A stretch of DNA of 64,000 bases from Bilabrum cf. latius. Its lineage: Eukaryota; Bigyra: Bicosoecida; Bigyra; Bicosoecida. Below are positions 24,101 through 35,600 of the stretch, one piece after another. Location: the NCBI GenBank assembly GCA_965178125.1, contig OZ237736.1:744001-808000 (forward strand), given 5' to 3'. Positions within the stretch are counted from its first letter, which is position 1. Each line of letters opens with the position of its first letter. The notes below the pieces were generated by a model. It was not told the origin of the DNA, searched no databases, and saw only the letters and a list, made by a program, of their open reading frames with translations. Made by a program: the position numbers and the translations under genes.

Positions 24101-27028
24101 CACCTCGCCCGCTGTGCTCCCGACACCGCCGGCATCGCCCGCCACCCGGCTGTGCACCTGCCTGCTCAGCTCTTGCGCAGACTTTGACAGCAGCCGGAGC
24201 GGTTGCCCCGAAAGCGAGGTATCGATCTTGACGCGAGCGCACGGCAACGCCTTGGCTAGGAATCCGCGCGGAGCAGATGCAGCTGCTTCGGTTGGAGCGG
24301 CTGCGCTGGCGTCCTCCGACTTGCTCTCCCCGGTTCCAGCACCGTCCATAGCCCCTCGCAAGGCATCCACGTCCTCCCTGCAAACGTGCACGCCTACAAC
24401 AGGCGCCCCTGCCTTGCCCCTGCCTGCTGTGCCCAGGTTGATGTCGGCCTCGGTGAGCGCTTCGCTCCTGTGGGCCCTGTCCTAGCAGACGAACTGCACT
24501 TCATTCGAGGTGTCTCGCACGAGGCCATTCCGCTCCGCCCCTGTGGTGGAAGCAGGGAGGTCTGGCTGAGATACGACGTGTTCGAACGTGTCGAGGTTGT
24601 GCGCAGTGGCACCGCCGTGCAGAGCCAGTGCTCGGTAGAGCCGCATCGTCAGGCGAGCCGGCAGCATGGCGTCCTCTGTGTCGGGATTGGATACCCAGTC
24701 GTGGTCCAGATCCACGACTGTCTGCCCCGAGCTCATGCCCAACTCCTCTGCCAGTCGATGCAGGGCCCCTCTGCTGGGTAGCGCAGCTCGGCCCGCCTCG
24801 CCCACGCCTTCAGCCCCTTCCGCATCCGAGCTGTCGGCCTCTGCTGAATCAGAGTCTTCCTCCACAACGGCAGGCGGCAGCAGCCTCCTCTGTCCGTCCC
24901 GGTCCGACTCAAGAGCCGACGGGTCGGCCAGCCCTTGCACCACCAGGGCCTTCAGACCAGTCCACGTGGCCGCCCGGCGGAGCGCCTTGCGCCTCCTTCG
25001 CCTGTCTCGGGAGAGCACCACGTCGCTGAGAGGGATGCCGCTGGTGCTGGGCACCTCATCAACGGATAAGGGCCACATGCTGCGAAGCGCACGGAATGCA
25101 GCCGCCTCTGCTCCATCAGAAGCACCGCCACGCCCCTGGGAAGCAGAGCCGGTTAGCTTCAGCATCCGACTGAGCGTGCCGGTCCACCTCTCCCAGCGGT
25201 GTCGAGCAGAGGGCAGCATGTTCCTTGGGTCTCCTAGTGGCGGAGGCGGCCCTGGAGGCGCAAAGACCTTGCCGTCGACGGACGTGGCTCGAGCCAGCAT
25301 GGCGGGATGCATGCCAACAATAAGCTGGCCTACCTTGGCTATGACATTGATGAAGCCTTGGACGGGAGGCAGAGTAGGGACAGACGTGCCTGCCCACTCG
25401 AGGGGCTGGCACAGACTCATGGCCGCTAGTGCGACATCGATGAAGACTGTCAGGTCCCGGCCCACCAGAAGAACAACTTTCTCCTACAGGATGGCATTGA
25501 GCAGCCGCAGGATGTTCCGGGGGGAGAGCCGAGACAGAAGCGGCTCCCAGTTGACGTCGACGAGGGGGAGCGCTGCAGTGCGCGCAACGACCGAGCCTGC
25601 GCGGGCGTCTTCGTCGGTCGGATACGCCAGAGTAACCCGACCCACCTGTGCCTTGCTGCTGTGCTGGCCAGTCGGTGTGAGACCCTCACTGCTCCCTGCC
25701 GATGCATGGCCGGGCGATCCTGCACCTGCTGCCTAGGACCCTGCTGCTGCTGCTGCTTCTTCTTTCTACGGTGACGATGCCGCGGAACGCGACAAAGACA
25801 CGCTGCCATCCGCACCGCTTTCGCCCCTCGCGCGCGCCCCTCGGAGTAGAGACACGTCGTGCAGCCTCGCGAGATCGAGGTCGTACCCAGCGTACGGAGA
25901 TCCGGGCGCGGGTTCGAACCCCGGTGCGGGGTTGCCCACCGTGTAGGCAGCCGCGGCACCCCTAGCATCTGCAGCGGCATCATCGCCAGGGGAGTCGCGC
26001 ATGAGGACTTCTTTGACAGCAGCAGCACCGTTATCAAGGAGTGGCCCCAGAGCTGCCCACCGGCTCAGGTGGATGGTTCGCGCGCGGCCACCGCCCGCCT
26101 TGCTCACCGTCGTAAACACGCACGACTCCACCGGCACCATCAGGCGCTCTGCACGCTCCTAGTCGCGCTTCCCGAAGCCTGATGGGAGCCTGGGTGGGGT
26201 GAGGATGGCGCGCATGGCCACTGTGACGTCTGCGAAGATGGCTCCAGCGAGGGCGGGGCAGACGATCGGGACCCACCGACCAGCTGCCTTTGCCGAGATC
26301 GCCACCCGCTGTCTCCTCGCGACCGCGGCTGCCATAACAGCGCGTGCAAATTCAAGCAATGGAACGTTTATTACAACGCAAGCCGACACGGGCTCAAAGG
26401 CGGGGGTGCTCATCAGGAACTTCACCTGAGCATCGTCTTGCTGGATCTCCTGCGCCACTTCCTGAACAGCGTATCCGTTCCCGAGCTGTTTTGCCCCACT
26501 CTCTACTGCCATAGGCAAAAATCCGGCCTGCATGCGCAGGATTTGCCTCCGTGCGCGCTTCTCGATGCGTCTCCATTCCGTCACACACAGCCCAAACAGA
26601 GGGGTCCCATCGCCCGAGGTATGCGCGAATGCGTGATACGCGACATCGCCCGGGGGTACAGCAGGTTCTTGAGATACGTGTGCTCCAGACGGGAATGGAA
26701 AGCCAACGCTACCTACGGAGGCCGCCTGTACCCAGTATTCATCGGATCGCTCCGCTTCGGTAGGCGTCGTCGCAGACGGGACAGGATAGGCTTGCAGAAG
26801 CACCGCGTCAGTTCCTCTGCAAACAAGTGGAAGTTCTGCGAGACGTGTGATGATTTATCTTTGAACGGGCTACCTTGGCAATGTTTGGGTACCCGACACT
26901 CTACGCTGTTTGGGCACCCGATGGCATCACGGTGGCTAGTGAGCAAACTTACCAGATCCCGATCCAGTACGTAGCTTTTTTATGCCATAAAGAGCGGCAA
27001 ATGCAACACCAGATCGCTTCAGATCCAT
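21122..27028 (-). CDS. large DENN-domain protein (putative Rab guanine nucleotide exchange factor)
   Basis: DENN proteins activate Rab GTPases in vesicle traffic. 1,929 residues: exon 1 27028-26953, intron 26952-26836 (GTAAGT...CGCAG), exon 2 26835-21122. The spliced start reads MDLKRSGVAFAALYGIKKLR. The upstream DENN part shows YPVPS...FPFPSGAHVSQEP and PLFGLCV. The core DENN has ALPLVDVNWEPLLSRLSP, NILRLLNAIL and EKVVLLVG, then a LEWAGTSVPTLP block. The middle is acidic and disordered. The last third has a PH-like segment (about residues 1540-1600; FEGELYMARRG...SYYVRLVGNVLVWYRD) and a coiled coil. Fifteen in-frame TAG codons, among them 26159, 25484, 24482, 23636, 22121, 21977, 21956 and 21134. 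Stop is TGA. The partner Rab is unknown. Confidence 0.85.
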
Positions 27029-27317
27029 ACCAGTTGAAATGTTCTTGGTGCAGCCAAGACTGATTTACAAGATGAAACTGCACGGAACTTTGATGACTCG
27101 GGCGGCGCCGAGCCCCGGCGGACGTGTGCCCTTTCAAAGGGGCTTTAGGACCGGTGCACGCTAGTGCCGTGACAAAACCTTCATATTCATCGTCCGGCCT
27201 AGACCAGGGTGGCAGAGAGCCCCAGTTCTACTCTTCGAAGTTGCGCTCCGCCGGCTGCGATGATTTGCTCTCATTCTCAATTTCAATATGAACGACGGAC
27301 ACAAATAGAGCTCAGGT
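27029..27317. promoter_or_regulatory. divergent promoter region, DENN gene / DUF711 gene
   Basis: 289 bases between two divergent start codons. No motif stands out. Confidence 0.35.
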
Positions 27318-29078
27318 ATGGAGGCATCTGGCAGAGCGGTTGTTCGCACAATAACATGTTTTTGCGGCTTACAAGGCGCTGATGGCGACGAAGATCTCAT
27401 CCGCTCGGCCTCGCGCGTTGCACTCGCAGTCGGTGCAAAGCTAGCTAGAGATGGTTTTATAGTTCAAACTTGCAGAGTGGCCACGAATCCATGGGAGCAG
27501 TACACAGGTGCCAGATCAGTCATTCCATAGATCACAGCGCTAAGCGCTTTCGTGCAGGATGAAGCGCAGAGGGCAAGCTGGCCACATGATTCGGACAGAC
27601 CCCCCTTGCTATTCTCAATTGGCCCAGCCACGTCTGCAGCCGGGGTAGAGCAGCTGTAGGATATACTTGTACAATGCCCTGAAGTAACATCATCTGCCGC
27701 TATTCCGACTGAGCCCGCGTCGCTGTCCCCAGACCCCGGTACGGCCATGTGGCCACTACCGTCCAGCAAGCATGCCACTGCTGCAGCGGCGCTTGTGAAA
27801 AAGCTAGCGGGCGTACGTGACGGTAGCTTGAACTTCAACTTTGCAGCTTCTTTCAATGTTCCTCAATGGGTTCCATTCTTTCCCGTGGCGAAGCATGGGA
27901 GCGCCGACGGTAAATTAGCAATTGGTGTTGGGCTTCAGCTGGTCGGCGTCCTAGCCAACAGTGCAAAGTGCCATGCAGAAGCGCTTAAGGCTTCTGGCAT
28001 TGCAGGGGAAACGGACAGCGTGCTTCTGGGTCCACAGGAAGCGTCAATCGCTACCCTTAACAAGATCCGAGCAGATCTTGGTGCAGCTGTGCTCGAGGTG
28101 CAGCGCACTGTGCTGCGGGAACTTGCAGCATGCACACCAGCCGCAGCAGACGCAGCTGTTCTGGAGAGCGACGCGGCACCGCGGGGCGGTGGAGCTGGCG
28201 CTGAGGGCGAGCACGAAGCAAGTGCTTCGGAGCGCACGATTGCGAAGGAGATGCCAGCGCCAGGACCACCGCTACCTGTACAGGCGGGGCCGGGGCCGGC
28301 TGCGTTGCCACGAACGAGTTCTACGAGGGAGGAGGAAGGGGCAGACGAGCAGGCTGCTAGTGGTGAGGGAAAGGTCGGCGCGAGCGCGCCAGTGGTGTCC
28401 AGTGTCCCCTGCCAATACGTCGGCGTGGACACGTCCTTGGCCCCCGCGCCTGATGCTCCGAGCATCGGTAGCATCTTCGAGTCGCTGGGGGTACCTAGCG
28501 TGTTTGGTGCGGGGAGCGTGGCTGCTTCTAGCATCATCACGTGGATGCTCCGAAGCCTGCCTCCCGAGATCAAAACCACGGGGTACTGCGGGCTCATGTT
28601 GCCACCCTTGGAAGACTCTTCCTTGGCGGCCTGGACAGAGGGGCCAGGTGCAGGGCATGCAGGTGCAGGTGCAGGCGCAGGTGCAGGTGCAGGTGCAGGT
28701 GCAGGTGCAGGTGCAGGTGCAGGTGCAGGTGCAGGTGCAGGTGCAGGTGCAGGTGCAGAGGATGAGAAGACAAGCGCACGGGTGGCTGCTTCGTCTGCGG
28801 GAATGCTCGCTCAAAGGACCCCCCCACAGCTGCATTCGCTGCTGCTGTGCTCGTCCGTCTGCGGTATCGGGCTGGACACAGTTCCAGTCCCAGGGACGGC
28901 AACTGAGGAATCAATCGCGCGTCTGTTGATGGATGTCGGCGCACTCAGCTCCCGGCTAGGTGGGAAACCTCTTTCGTGCAGGCTCTTCCCAGTCCCGGGG
29001 ACGTCGAAGGCCGGGGACGCCGCGGCGTTTCCCGGCAATCCCTACCTGTGTGATGGGTCCACCCTTCCGCTCACATGA
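27318..29078 (+). CDS. DUF711 (UPF0210) family protein with Ala-Gly insertion
   Basis: 586 residues, no intron. The family is widespread in bacteria and archaea and found in some algae; its role is not established. Diagnostic blocks are present in order: VVRTITCF, VQTCRVATNPWEQY, NVPQWVPFFPVAKH, GVDTSLAPAP, SIGSIFESLG, GYCGLMLPPLEDS, CSSVCGIGLDTVPVPG and RLFPVPGTSKAGD...NPYLCDG. Between the LMLPPLEDS and CSSVCG blocks lies an inserted Ala-Gly repeat (28658-28757) that makes the protein longer than the usual roughly 450 residues. Two TAG codons are in frame, at 27528 and 27657, both between conserved blocks; the stop is TGA. Transfer from a prokaryote in the distant past is possible, but base composition does not differ from the neighbours by eye. 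Confidence 0.93.
28658..28757. repeat. hexanucleotide GGTGCA tract coding (Gly-Ala)n
   Basis: About sixteen near-perfect GGTGCA units in frame inside the DUF711 gene. The long pure run suggests recent slippage and likely length variation. Confidence 0.9.
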
Positions 29079-29395
29079 ACAGACAGCATAATGCGAATGC
29101 ACGGTGGGATGCATTGTTGGAAGTCAAACTGCTCCATAGGCTTACGGAGCCAACGTCAGCATCGAGCCAGACTCGCGAGAAAAGGTGCACGCTACAACTT
29201 CCTAGCATGCGCATAAACTCGAAACGGCATATTGGTAGCCTGTACACCGCGGCATTTTGGCGTGCATACTGTGGAATCATAACTTACTGATTAAAGAGAG
29301 TGAATTCGAGGCACATTACTACATTTAGCCTCTGGAGCACCGGTTTCGGCGGTCTACGGTGCAATTCAGAGCTGCCCGTCGTCTAATTCAGGGAC
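29079..29395. other. intergenic region between DUF711 and TPR genes
   Basis: 317 bases between two genes on the plus strand. It should hold the 3' UTR of one and the promoter of the other. I see no structured RNA and no coding frame worth calling. Confidence 0.5.
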
Positions 29396-31985
29396 ATGTC
29401 TGCCTCTGATTCGACACGTTCGGGTCGTAGTTTGTAGGTTGATGGACTAACAAGAGACTAGGCCCTCCATCTTGCTTACTAGTACGGGCTGAGGAAGCAG
29501 TACCCCGAGGTGAGTCGTTTCGGGGCTCGCAGAACACACGTCTGTCGACCTATCCAAGTCATTCAATGTCCTGCCAGTTGTCTGCCTTGCGGTATGCGGT
29601 ATTCAAACTTTCATGTCTACCGCTTGGGATTCCATTTGTTGCATCCTGTCGGCCAGTTGCGCCCGTGGTCCTTGCATCGCCCTTGCAGGCGCTGAAGGTT
29701 TTGAAGCGAACAATAAGAGCTGGCAACCAGAAATGCCCCAGATGTTGGGCAGATCTTGCTTTTGCATGGGTTGCTGCAAAAGGTGATGCATAGATGGCGT
29801 ACGAGGCGGTCAAGAGGGCGATGACTGTGCAGCCGGGCGCCGAGTACAGGCCTCCAAGCGTTGTGACGTCTGAGGATGCCTCCGTTTGGCCGCCAGCAGA
29901 TAAAGCCAGGGGAAAGGTGAGAAATGCATGACAATTTTCAAGTATGCCTACTTTAGTATCCAACTGCTGTCTGGCTCCCTCCAAATGGCTGTCCAGTCAC
30001 ATAATTCGCCTTTCTACGCTTTGTCGGTCGCTTCTGTCGTTCGTTGCAGCATCACGGAAGGTCAGATCCGCTCATTTGGTTCGTAATGGCAAAAACGTAC
30101 ATTATATCGGAGGATCCAGCCGAAAGGGTGGAAAAATCGCTGCTGTAGAGTCTGCGATGTTCCAAGCAGTTCAGGCGCGCAGAAGTTCTGCACCTCCTCG
30201 CGGGGCAATATCGCAAGCAAGGAAAGCTGGTGAAATGCGTGAAGGTGAGATAAGTATTCGTACTCCAACGACATTGTTTGCATGCAGGCACAATTAAAGA
30301 GATTTGACTGATTTGACATTCTGTGCAAGCTGGACTCGGGCAACTGTGATTTCCCGGTACCACCACGTTACGCGCCTCAAACGTGCCGTGATTATCGCCA
30401 TTATCATTTTGGTTGCGCAGACAATAGATTTGATCGCTCATGAAGGCGTGCCGCCTCCGAACATGAGCGTGTCAGACGTGTTCTTCGAGCTGGGCAGCCA
30501 GCTAATTGACATGTCTATGCACGAGCACGCGACTGATGCCCTGCGAAAAGCAACAGAACTGGATTCATCTCATGCTCAGGCTTCGAAGCTCATGGCCTGG
30601 TTGCTCCTCTAGCGGGCTGAGTCCTTGCAATCGGAGGCCGGAAAGGCCGCCACCCGGGCGATCGAAGCAGGTGAGCTGGGTTGGACGTTTGCGGCACCGC
30701 ACATGCGCTGCATGAGGTCTCGCGCAGACGCCCATGTTGGTTTTTGACTTCTTATCTCTTTTGTCGCAGATGAGGCGGATTCTGGTGCCCAATATCTCTT
30801 GGGGCGGGTGGCAAGTGCTCAGAACAATCCGAGCAAGTCCTTCCAGGCCTACAAGGCAGCTATGTGAGTGTCTCAACGGTGGGTTGCCGTTTATCCATGC
30901 CCCAATACACGTTTTGGTTGCGTTGCCTTATACATGATCCTTACCGCAGAGAGCTCGACGCGGCAAATTGGAAAGCCTGGGCGTCGCTCGGAGTGCTGTA
31001 CCACCGGCTGAACCTGACACTGCAGGCCCTGGAGGTGTACCGCACGGCCATCAAGTTCAACAGCAAGCGCGTTGAAATCTGGGTTAACCTTGCTTCAGCG
31101 TAGCACGCACTCGGTCGGTACGATGAGGCGCTGGCCACGCTCAAGAAGGCGATGGCACAGTTTCCAACCGCGCACGCGAAGATCACCAAGGCTGCCGACG
31201 CCATCCGAAGCCTTGGCCGGACAACCCCCCCAGACCGTCGACACCTTGATGTGCCGTTGCCTCCTGGCGTGGAACCCGTAGCGTCGATAGCACCGGGCTC
31301 CAGGAGCGGGAAAGCGGGCAGGCAGGCACGGGGTGGCACGGGCACCGGCCCGGGGGGTGCTGGACAAGTTGCACTTGCCTGGGGTTCGAGCCAAGCACCG
31401 TCTGCTGCCCTTGAGATGTCGGGTGGGGACCGTCCAAAGGGCAGTGGGCCATCATTGCCCGGTTCAGGCCAGGCAGGGGGAATCATTTCCCTGCGGTCTG
31501 ACGGCATCAGCGGACGAGGGCGGAGTGCTGCTGGTTCCACGGCGGGCGGGGCACCGATGGAATCAGGCGAAATCGCAGCGGATACTCCCCGGACCAGCAC
31601 CGTGGGAATTGACGAAGAACCTCTCGAGTCGAGCGTGCGTGACTCGATGATGTCGGTGCATGAGCGGAGCAGCTGCAGCACTGCGAGCAACGTGGGCTAC
31701 GGCTCGATCGCCAGCATGCACTCCACACGGGGAAGGGAGGGCAAGGCGAGCTGGCCGGAAGGCACTGCCTACAACGATGGGGAGGGTTGGACAGTGCAGG
31801 CACCCGCGGGCGTGCCCGGCGCTGGCGCTGGCGCACGGTCAGAGTCAGCTACATCTGCGCCTGCGCCTGGTGGAGGAATCATCCGCGGCAAGGGGAAGGG
31901 CGGCGCGGGCGCGGCGAGCAGCTCCCAAGCCCAAGCAAAGATGCTCGACACTGAGAGCATGGAGTCGTCAGAGTCGTCCAGTTGA
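29396..31985 (+). CDS. six-exon tetratricopeptide-repeat (TPR) protein with Gly/Ser-rich tail
   Basis: 638 residues. Exons 29396-29509, 29689-29916, 30050-30244, 30421-30670, 30770-30863 and 30950-31985; introns 86-179 bases, all GT...CAG. Exon phases add up exactly and give a continuous frame. TPR units are clear: LRKQYPEALKVLKRTI, WADLAFAWVAAKGDA, HATDALRKATELDSSHAQ, SFQAYKAAIELDAANWKAW, LGVLYHRLNLTLQALEVY and GRYDEALATLKKAM. The tail (about residues 380-638) is disordered. Seven in-frame TAG codons: 29435, 29459, 29480, 29791, 30146, 30610 and 31101. Stop is TGA. It is the most intron-rich gene here. The repeat style recalls SSN6/UTX-type scaffolds, but no specific function can be assigned. 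Confidence 0.8.
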
Positions 31986-32660
31986 GTCGGAATTATTGAG
32001 TCATGGCGGGCTTGTCTCGGGCTGAGGCTGATCCTTTGGATCGCGATTCGCGACACTGTTCGGACGAACCGGGCCACGCATGAGCGAGGGTCTCTGTTGC
32101 CCATTTGCGTGGATTGTAGGCGCATACAAGGTACAATATCTTTTCTGTGGCCTTGCTCACGGCGTTTTTCGTAGCTTTGCAAGGACGCCAAACCCTATTC
32201 GGCGATAGGATGAGAGACTTTAGTGTGAGCAACGAATCTGATAAATACAAGTACCAGGAGAGCGATTATGATGCCAAAGTACACGCGCATCCCAGTCTAT
32301 TTATCAATCAAACGTGCAAAGACCGGACAACTTGGAAGATGTGCATGGGCTCGACCCTTTGACCGGTCTGACCAGGGCCGGGAAGAGCACATGCACCAAC
32401 CTGCCAAGGAGCAGGGGGTAAGGAGAGCGAATTTACACAATCTCCGCCCGTCTCCTGAGCACCGAGAGGGTGTACGCGTCACATATAAGCAATCTGGATC
32501 GGTCGCACCCACAGGTTGCGACCGCCAGTAGACTCCTGCGAGATATGCCAGCGCTCCCAATCTGAAGTCAACACCGAACCCTATTCGGTGGTAGGACTAA
32601 CACATATTCCTAGAATCCTCCTCACATGCAATCCCGGACCCATAGGAAGCTGAAGGCAGC
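31986..32660. other. intergenic region between convergent genes
   Basis: 675 bases between the TPR stop and the receptor stop, so it holds two 3' UTRs. A short motif AACCCTATTCGG occurs twice (about 32190 and 32581) with similar flanks. A segment near 32339-32400 has self-complementary ends (GTGCATG/CATGCAC). Neither matches an RNA family I know. Confidence 0.4.
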
Positions 32661-35600
32661 TTACTTCCCGTCTCCATCAACCTTCGCATCGCCCTCCTGC
32701 GGCTTGATCGTATCCCCCAGCTCTGCCTTGCTGGTCTTGCGTAAGGAAGTGAGCAGCCTGCTGCTTGCCCTGCGCCCACCCTTTCCCCCTGACCCCTGCG
32801 GCGCGAACGATCGCCTTGCTCCCCCGCCTAAGGCGTGCAGTGGATTTCCGGCCATAACTCCAGAGCTGCCCCTTGCCCCTCCCAGGCTGGCAGCAATGGA
32901 CGCGCGGCGATCAGCGACGCTGAGACTGGCTGCAGCAGCCCCCCCGGCGCTGCCGTCCGAACGAGCGAGGTCCCGCTTCAGCGACTCGATCTGCTCCTTC
33001 ATCTCGCCAAACCGGCCGGCAAAGTCCTCCAGCTGGGGCCGTAGGCGGTTCCAAGTCTCACCATCCATGGTTTTAAGGCCCGTGATTTCCTTGATCTGGC
33101 CCACAAGCGCCTGGCCTCCTGCCTCCGAGTTGCGACCCTGTTGGGAGGAAAAGGCAGGGTTGCTCTGATGCTGCATGCCACTTGTATCGATCTCTACCTC
33201 CTCTACTACGCCAGGTGCACCAGGAGCAGATGAGCCGCCCATCTTGCTCTTTTTCTTGGCCGCCTTCTGGATTAGGGCAGCCTTGCGGTCCTGAGCGTCA
33301 GTGACTAGCACGTAGACCTCGGTGAAGAGCACTGTGAAGTAGTACACCATGGACACGATGATGACTAGCATCAGCAGGATGGTCAGAGCGTCCCGCTGGC
33401 CCTCGGCGCCCTCCTGGTCCAGCCTACCCGACTCGAGCATGATGCCGCCCAGCGTCACCATGATAGCGCAGAACAGCAGAAGCGTCTCAACTGTGTTCCA
33501 GTTCATCAACGAGTTGCCAAGCACCCCAATGCTCGTGCCCAGCCCGCCAATGGCAGTCTGCTTTGCCTGTCCGCCACCGGCGGAAGCGCTCAGCATAGTG
33601 GTACCGAACCTTCGTTTGTCCCTCTTGTCGAGGGAGGTGATCACCTCCTGGATCTTGAACCACAGCTCGCCGTGCACGTCTCGCGAGGTCACGGCCCGGC
33701 CGGCAGAGTCACGGATCACAGAGCCGGCGGCGCTCGAACTGGCCGCCCCGGCCTGGCCGCTCCTCGTCTTGGCGGCCTGCTCGATGTCCTTGACCGCCAA
33801 ACGGTTGGGGGTGCGCGCGTCCTTTGCGCTAGAGTCCAGTGCGCTCTGGGCCCAGCTAGTGATAACCTCGGCGTAGTCGGCTGGTGGCATGTACGGGTTG
33901 AAGCGCACCTGGGCCGTGTAGCACAGGAACAGCACCATGTTCACGGCAGCCATCTGGAAGGACGCGTTGGTGTTGAAGAACAGCGAGCAAAAGGCAATGA
34001 GGGCCTTGCGCGCCAGAATCGTCACGATCCACCAGTAGTACTCGGGCTTGAAGTAATAGTATAGACGCTGGAAGCGCTGCCTGAACTGGCACGCATCCTG
34101 CACCTCCTTGGGCCAGTCGATGTTGATGTCGTTGCCCTTGCCGATCGACCTCATCAGCTGGTCCAGCAGCATGGTCTTGCGGCTCGTAACCAGCATGAAG
34201 CCCACCCACGCGGGGAAACCGATCGTGTACACGCCCAGCGCGATGATGGCAAAAGGAAGGAGGGTCAGCTGCACGCCGCCCTTCTTGCCGCACGGCTCAA
34301 ACACGGCCTGCATGTATAGCTGGCCGTCAGGTGGACTGGTGGGGATGCAGTTGAACACGTCCAGGATAGACCGCGTGGTGACAAGGTAGAGGAAGAGCGA
34401 CAGCACGATGGCACCTGCCACGAGGGGCGCCAGCTCATCTTTCTTCTTGTTCTTGGGCTGCTTGCAGCGGCCGCTCTTGGCACACACGTAGATCATGCCC
34501 AACACGTACATGAGCACTACCATGATCATGGCGGCCACGGGCAGCAAAATGATAAAGAACCACTTGGTCATGTACTGCAATTCTGGGATTGAGCATTCCG
34601 GGGCCGTGATCTCAAGGTTGAGGTTGAAGGCGGACAGGATGTGGAACATGTCCTTGAGCAACTAGGGCCACTGTACGCGGGCATTGGCGAAGATGGCCAG
34701 CACCTGAAAGTAGTCCACGCCGATGGCAATCAGCGCAATGTTGATCTTGGACTGGTTCAGCCAGAATCCGAAGCCGCACGCCCCGACGGCCACCACGGCA
34801 AATGCAATGACGAGGATCCAAGGGTTGTCGGGGCACTTGGCGCACTCACCCGCACGCCGGTAGAAGCCATCTGCGCAGCTGCTGCACCTGTACATGGGCG
34901 CCTTACTAGCGTATCCCACGGCGCAGAAGTTGTCGCCCACGCAGGCCCACTGCGGCTCGCAGGCCACCACACACACATCTCTGGTTGGCACCTGCCTCCT
35001 CGCGGGGCACTCAGCGTCGGTCCTGTTGCCGCTCAGGCTGTCGGACGAGTTGAGGTTGTAGAAGCCCTACTGGGGGCGAGGAGGGGTGCTCTTGCGTATG
35101 TCAGTGTCGTAGCCCTGGCAGTCGGCGCCCTCGGGGCATGGCAGACAGTGCTCCCCCTCGAGGCCGAACTGCCCAGGAGCGCACACAAAGTGCACGCCGC
35201 TGACACCCGCGCGTGCCTGGAGCTGCCCCTACTGTCCTGCGATGTTGAGTGTCACGTTCTTGTACCCCACGGTCAGTGCCTCGATCTCGCACTCGACCTA
35301 CGTGGAGGCAGGATCCTCGTTCGGATCGTCAGTGACTGCCTGCCGGCCACGGGACGTCTCCAAGCAGGTGACGCCTCCGATGCGGGCCTCTACGACCCGC
35401 TCAGCCTCGCTCCAGTTCTGCCTGATGGCAAGGTTCGGGTTACCAAAGTTCCTGCCGAAGAGGTAGACCATCTTGGTAGGACCCTGCAGCGCCTCCCGTT
35501 GCTGCATCGTGGTGGCTTCGTCGCGCAGAGCGACCAGGGCGTCTCCCCATGCCATTCCTCCCGAGTTGATGTACTCGGATAGAGGCTTGTTGGACTCCTG

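Noticed and set aside
25910-25921. tRNA T-arm-like GGGTTCGAACCC
   Set aside because: Lies inside the DENN coding frame; no acceptor, D or anticodon arms around it.
32187-32602. Repeated AACCCTATTCGG motif as a structured RNA or mobile-element end
   Set aside because: Only a dozen bases are shared, no terminal inverted repeats or target duplications are seen, and a similar string occurs by chance in the NEK coding region.
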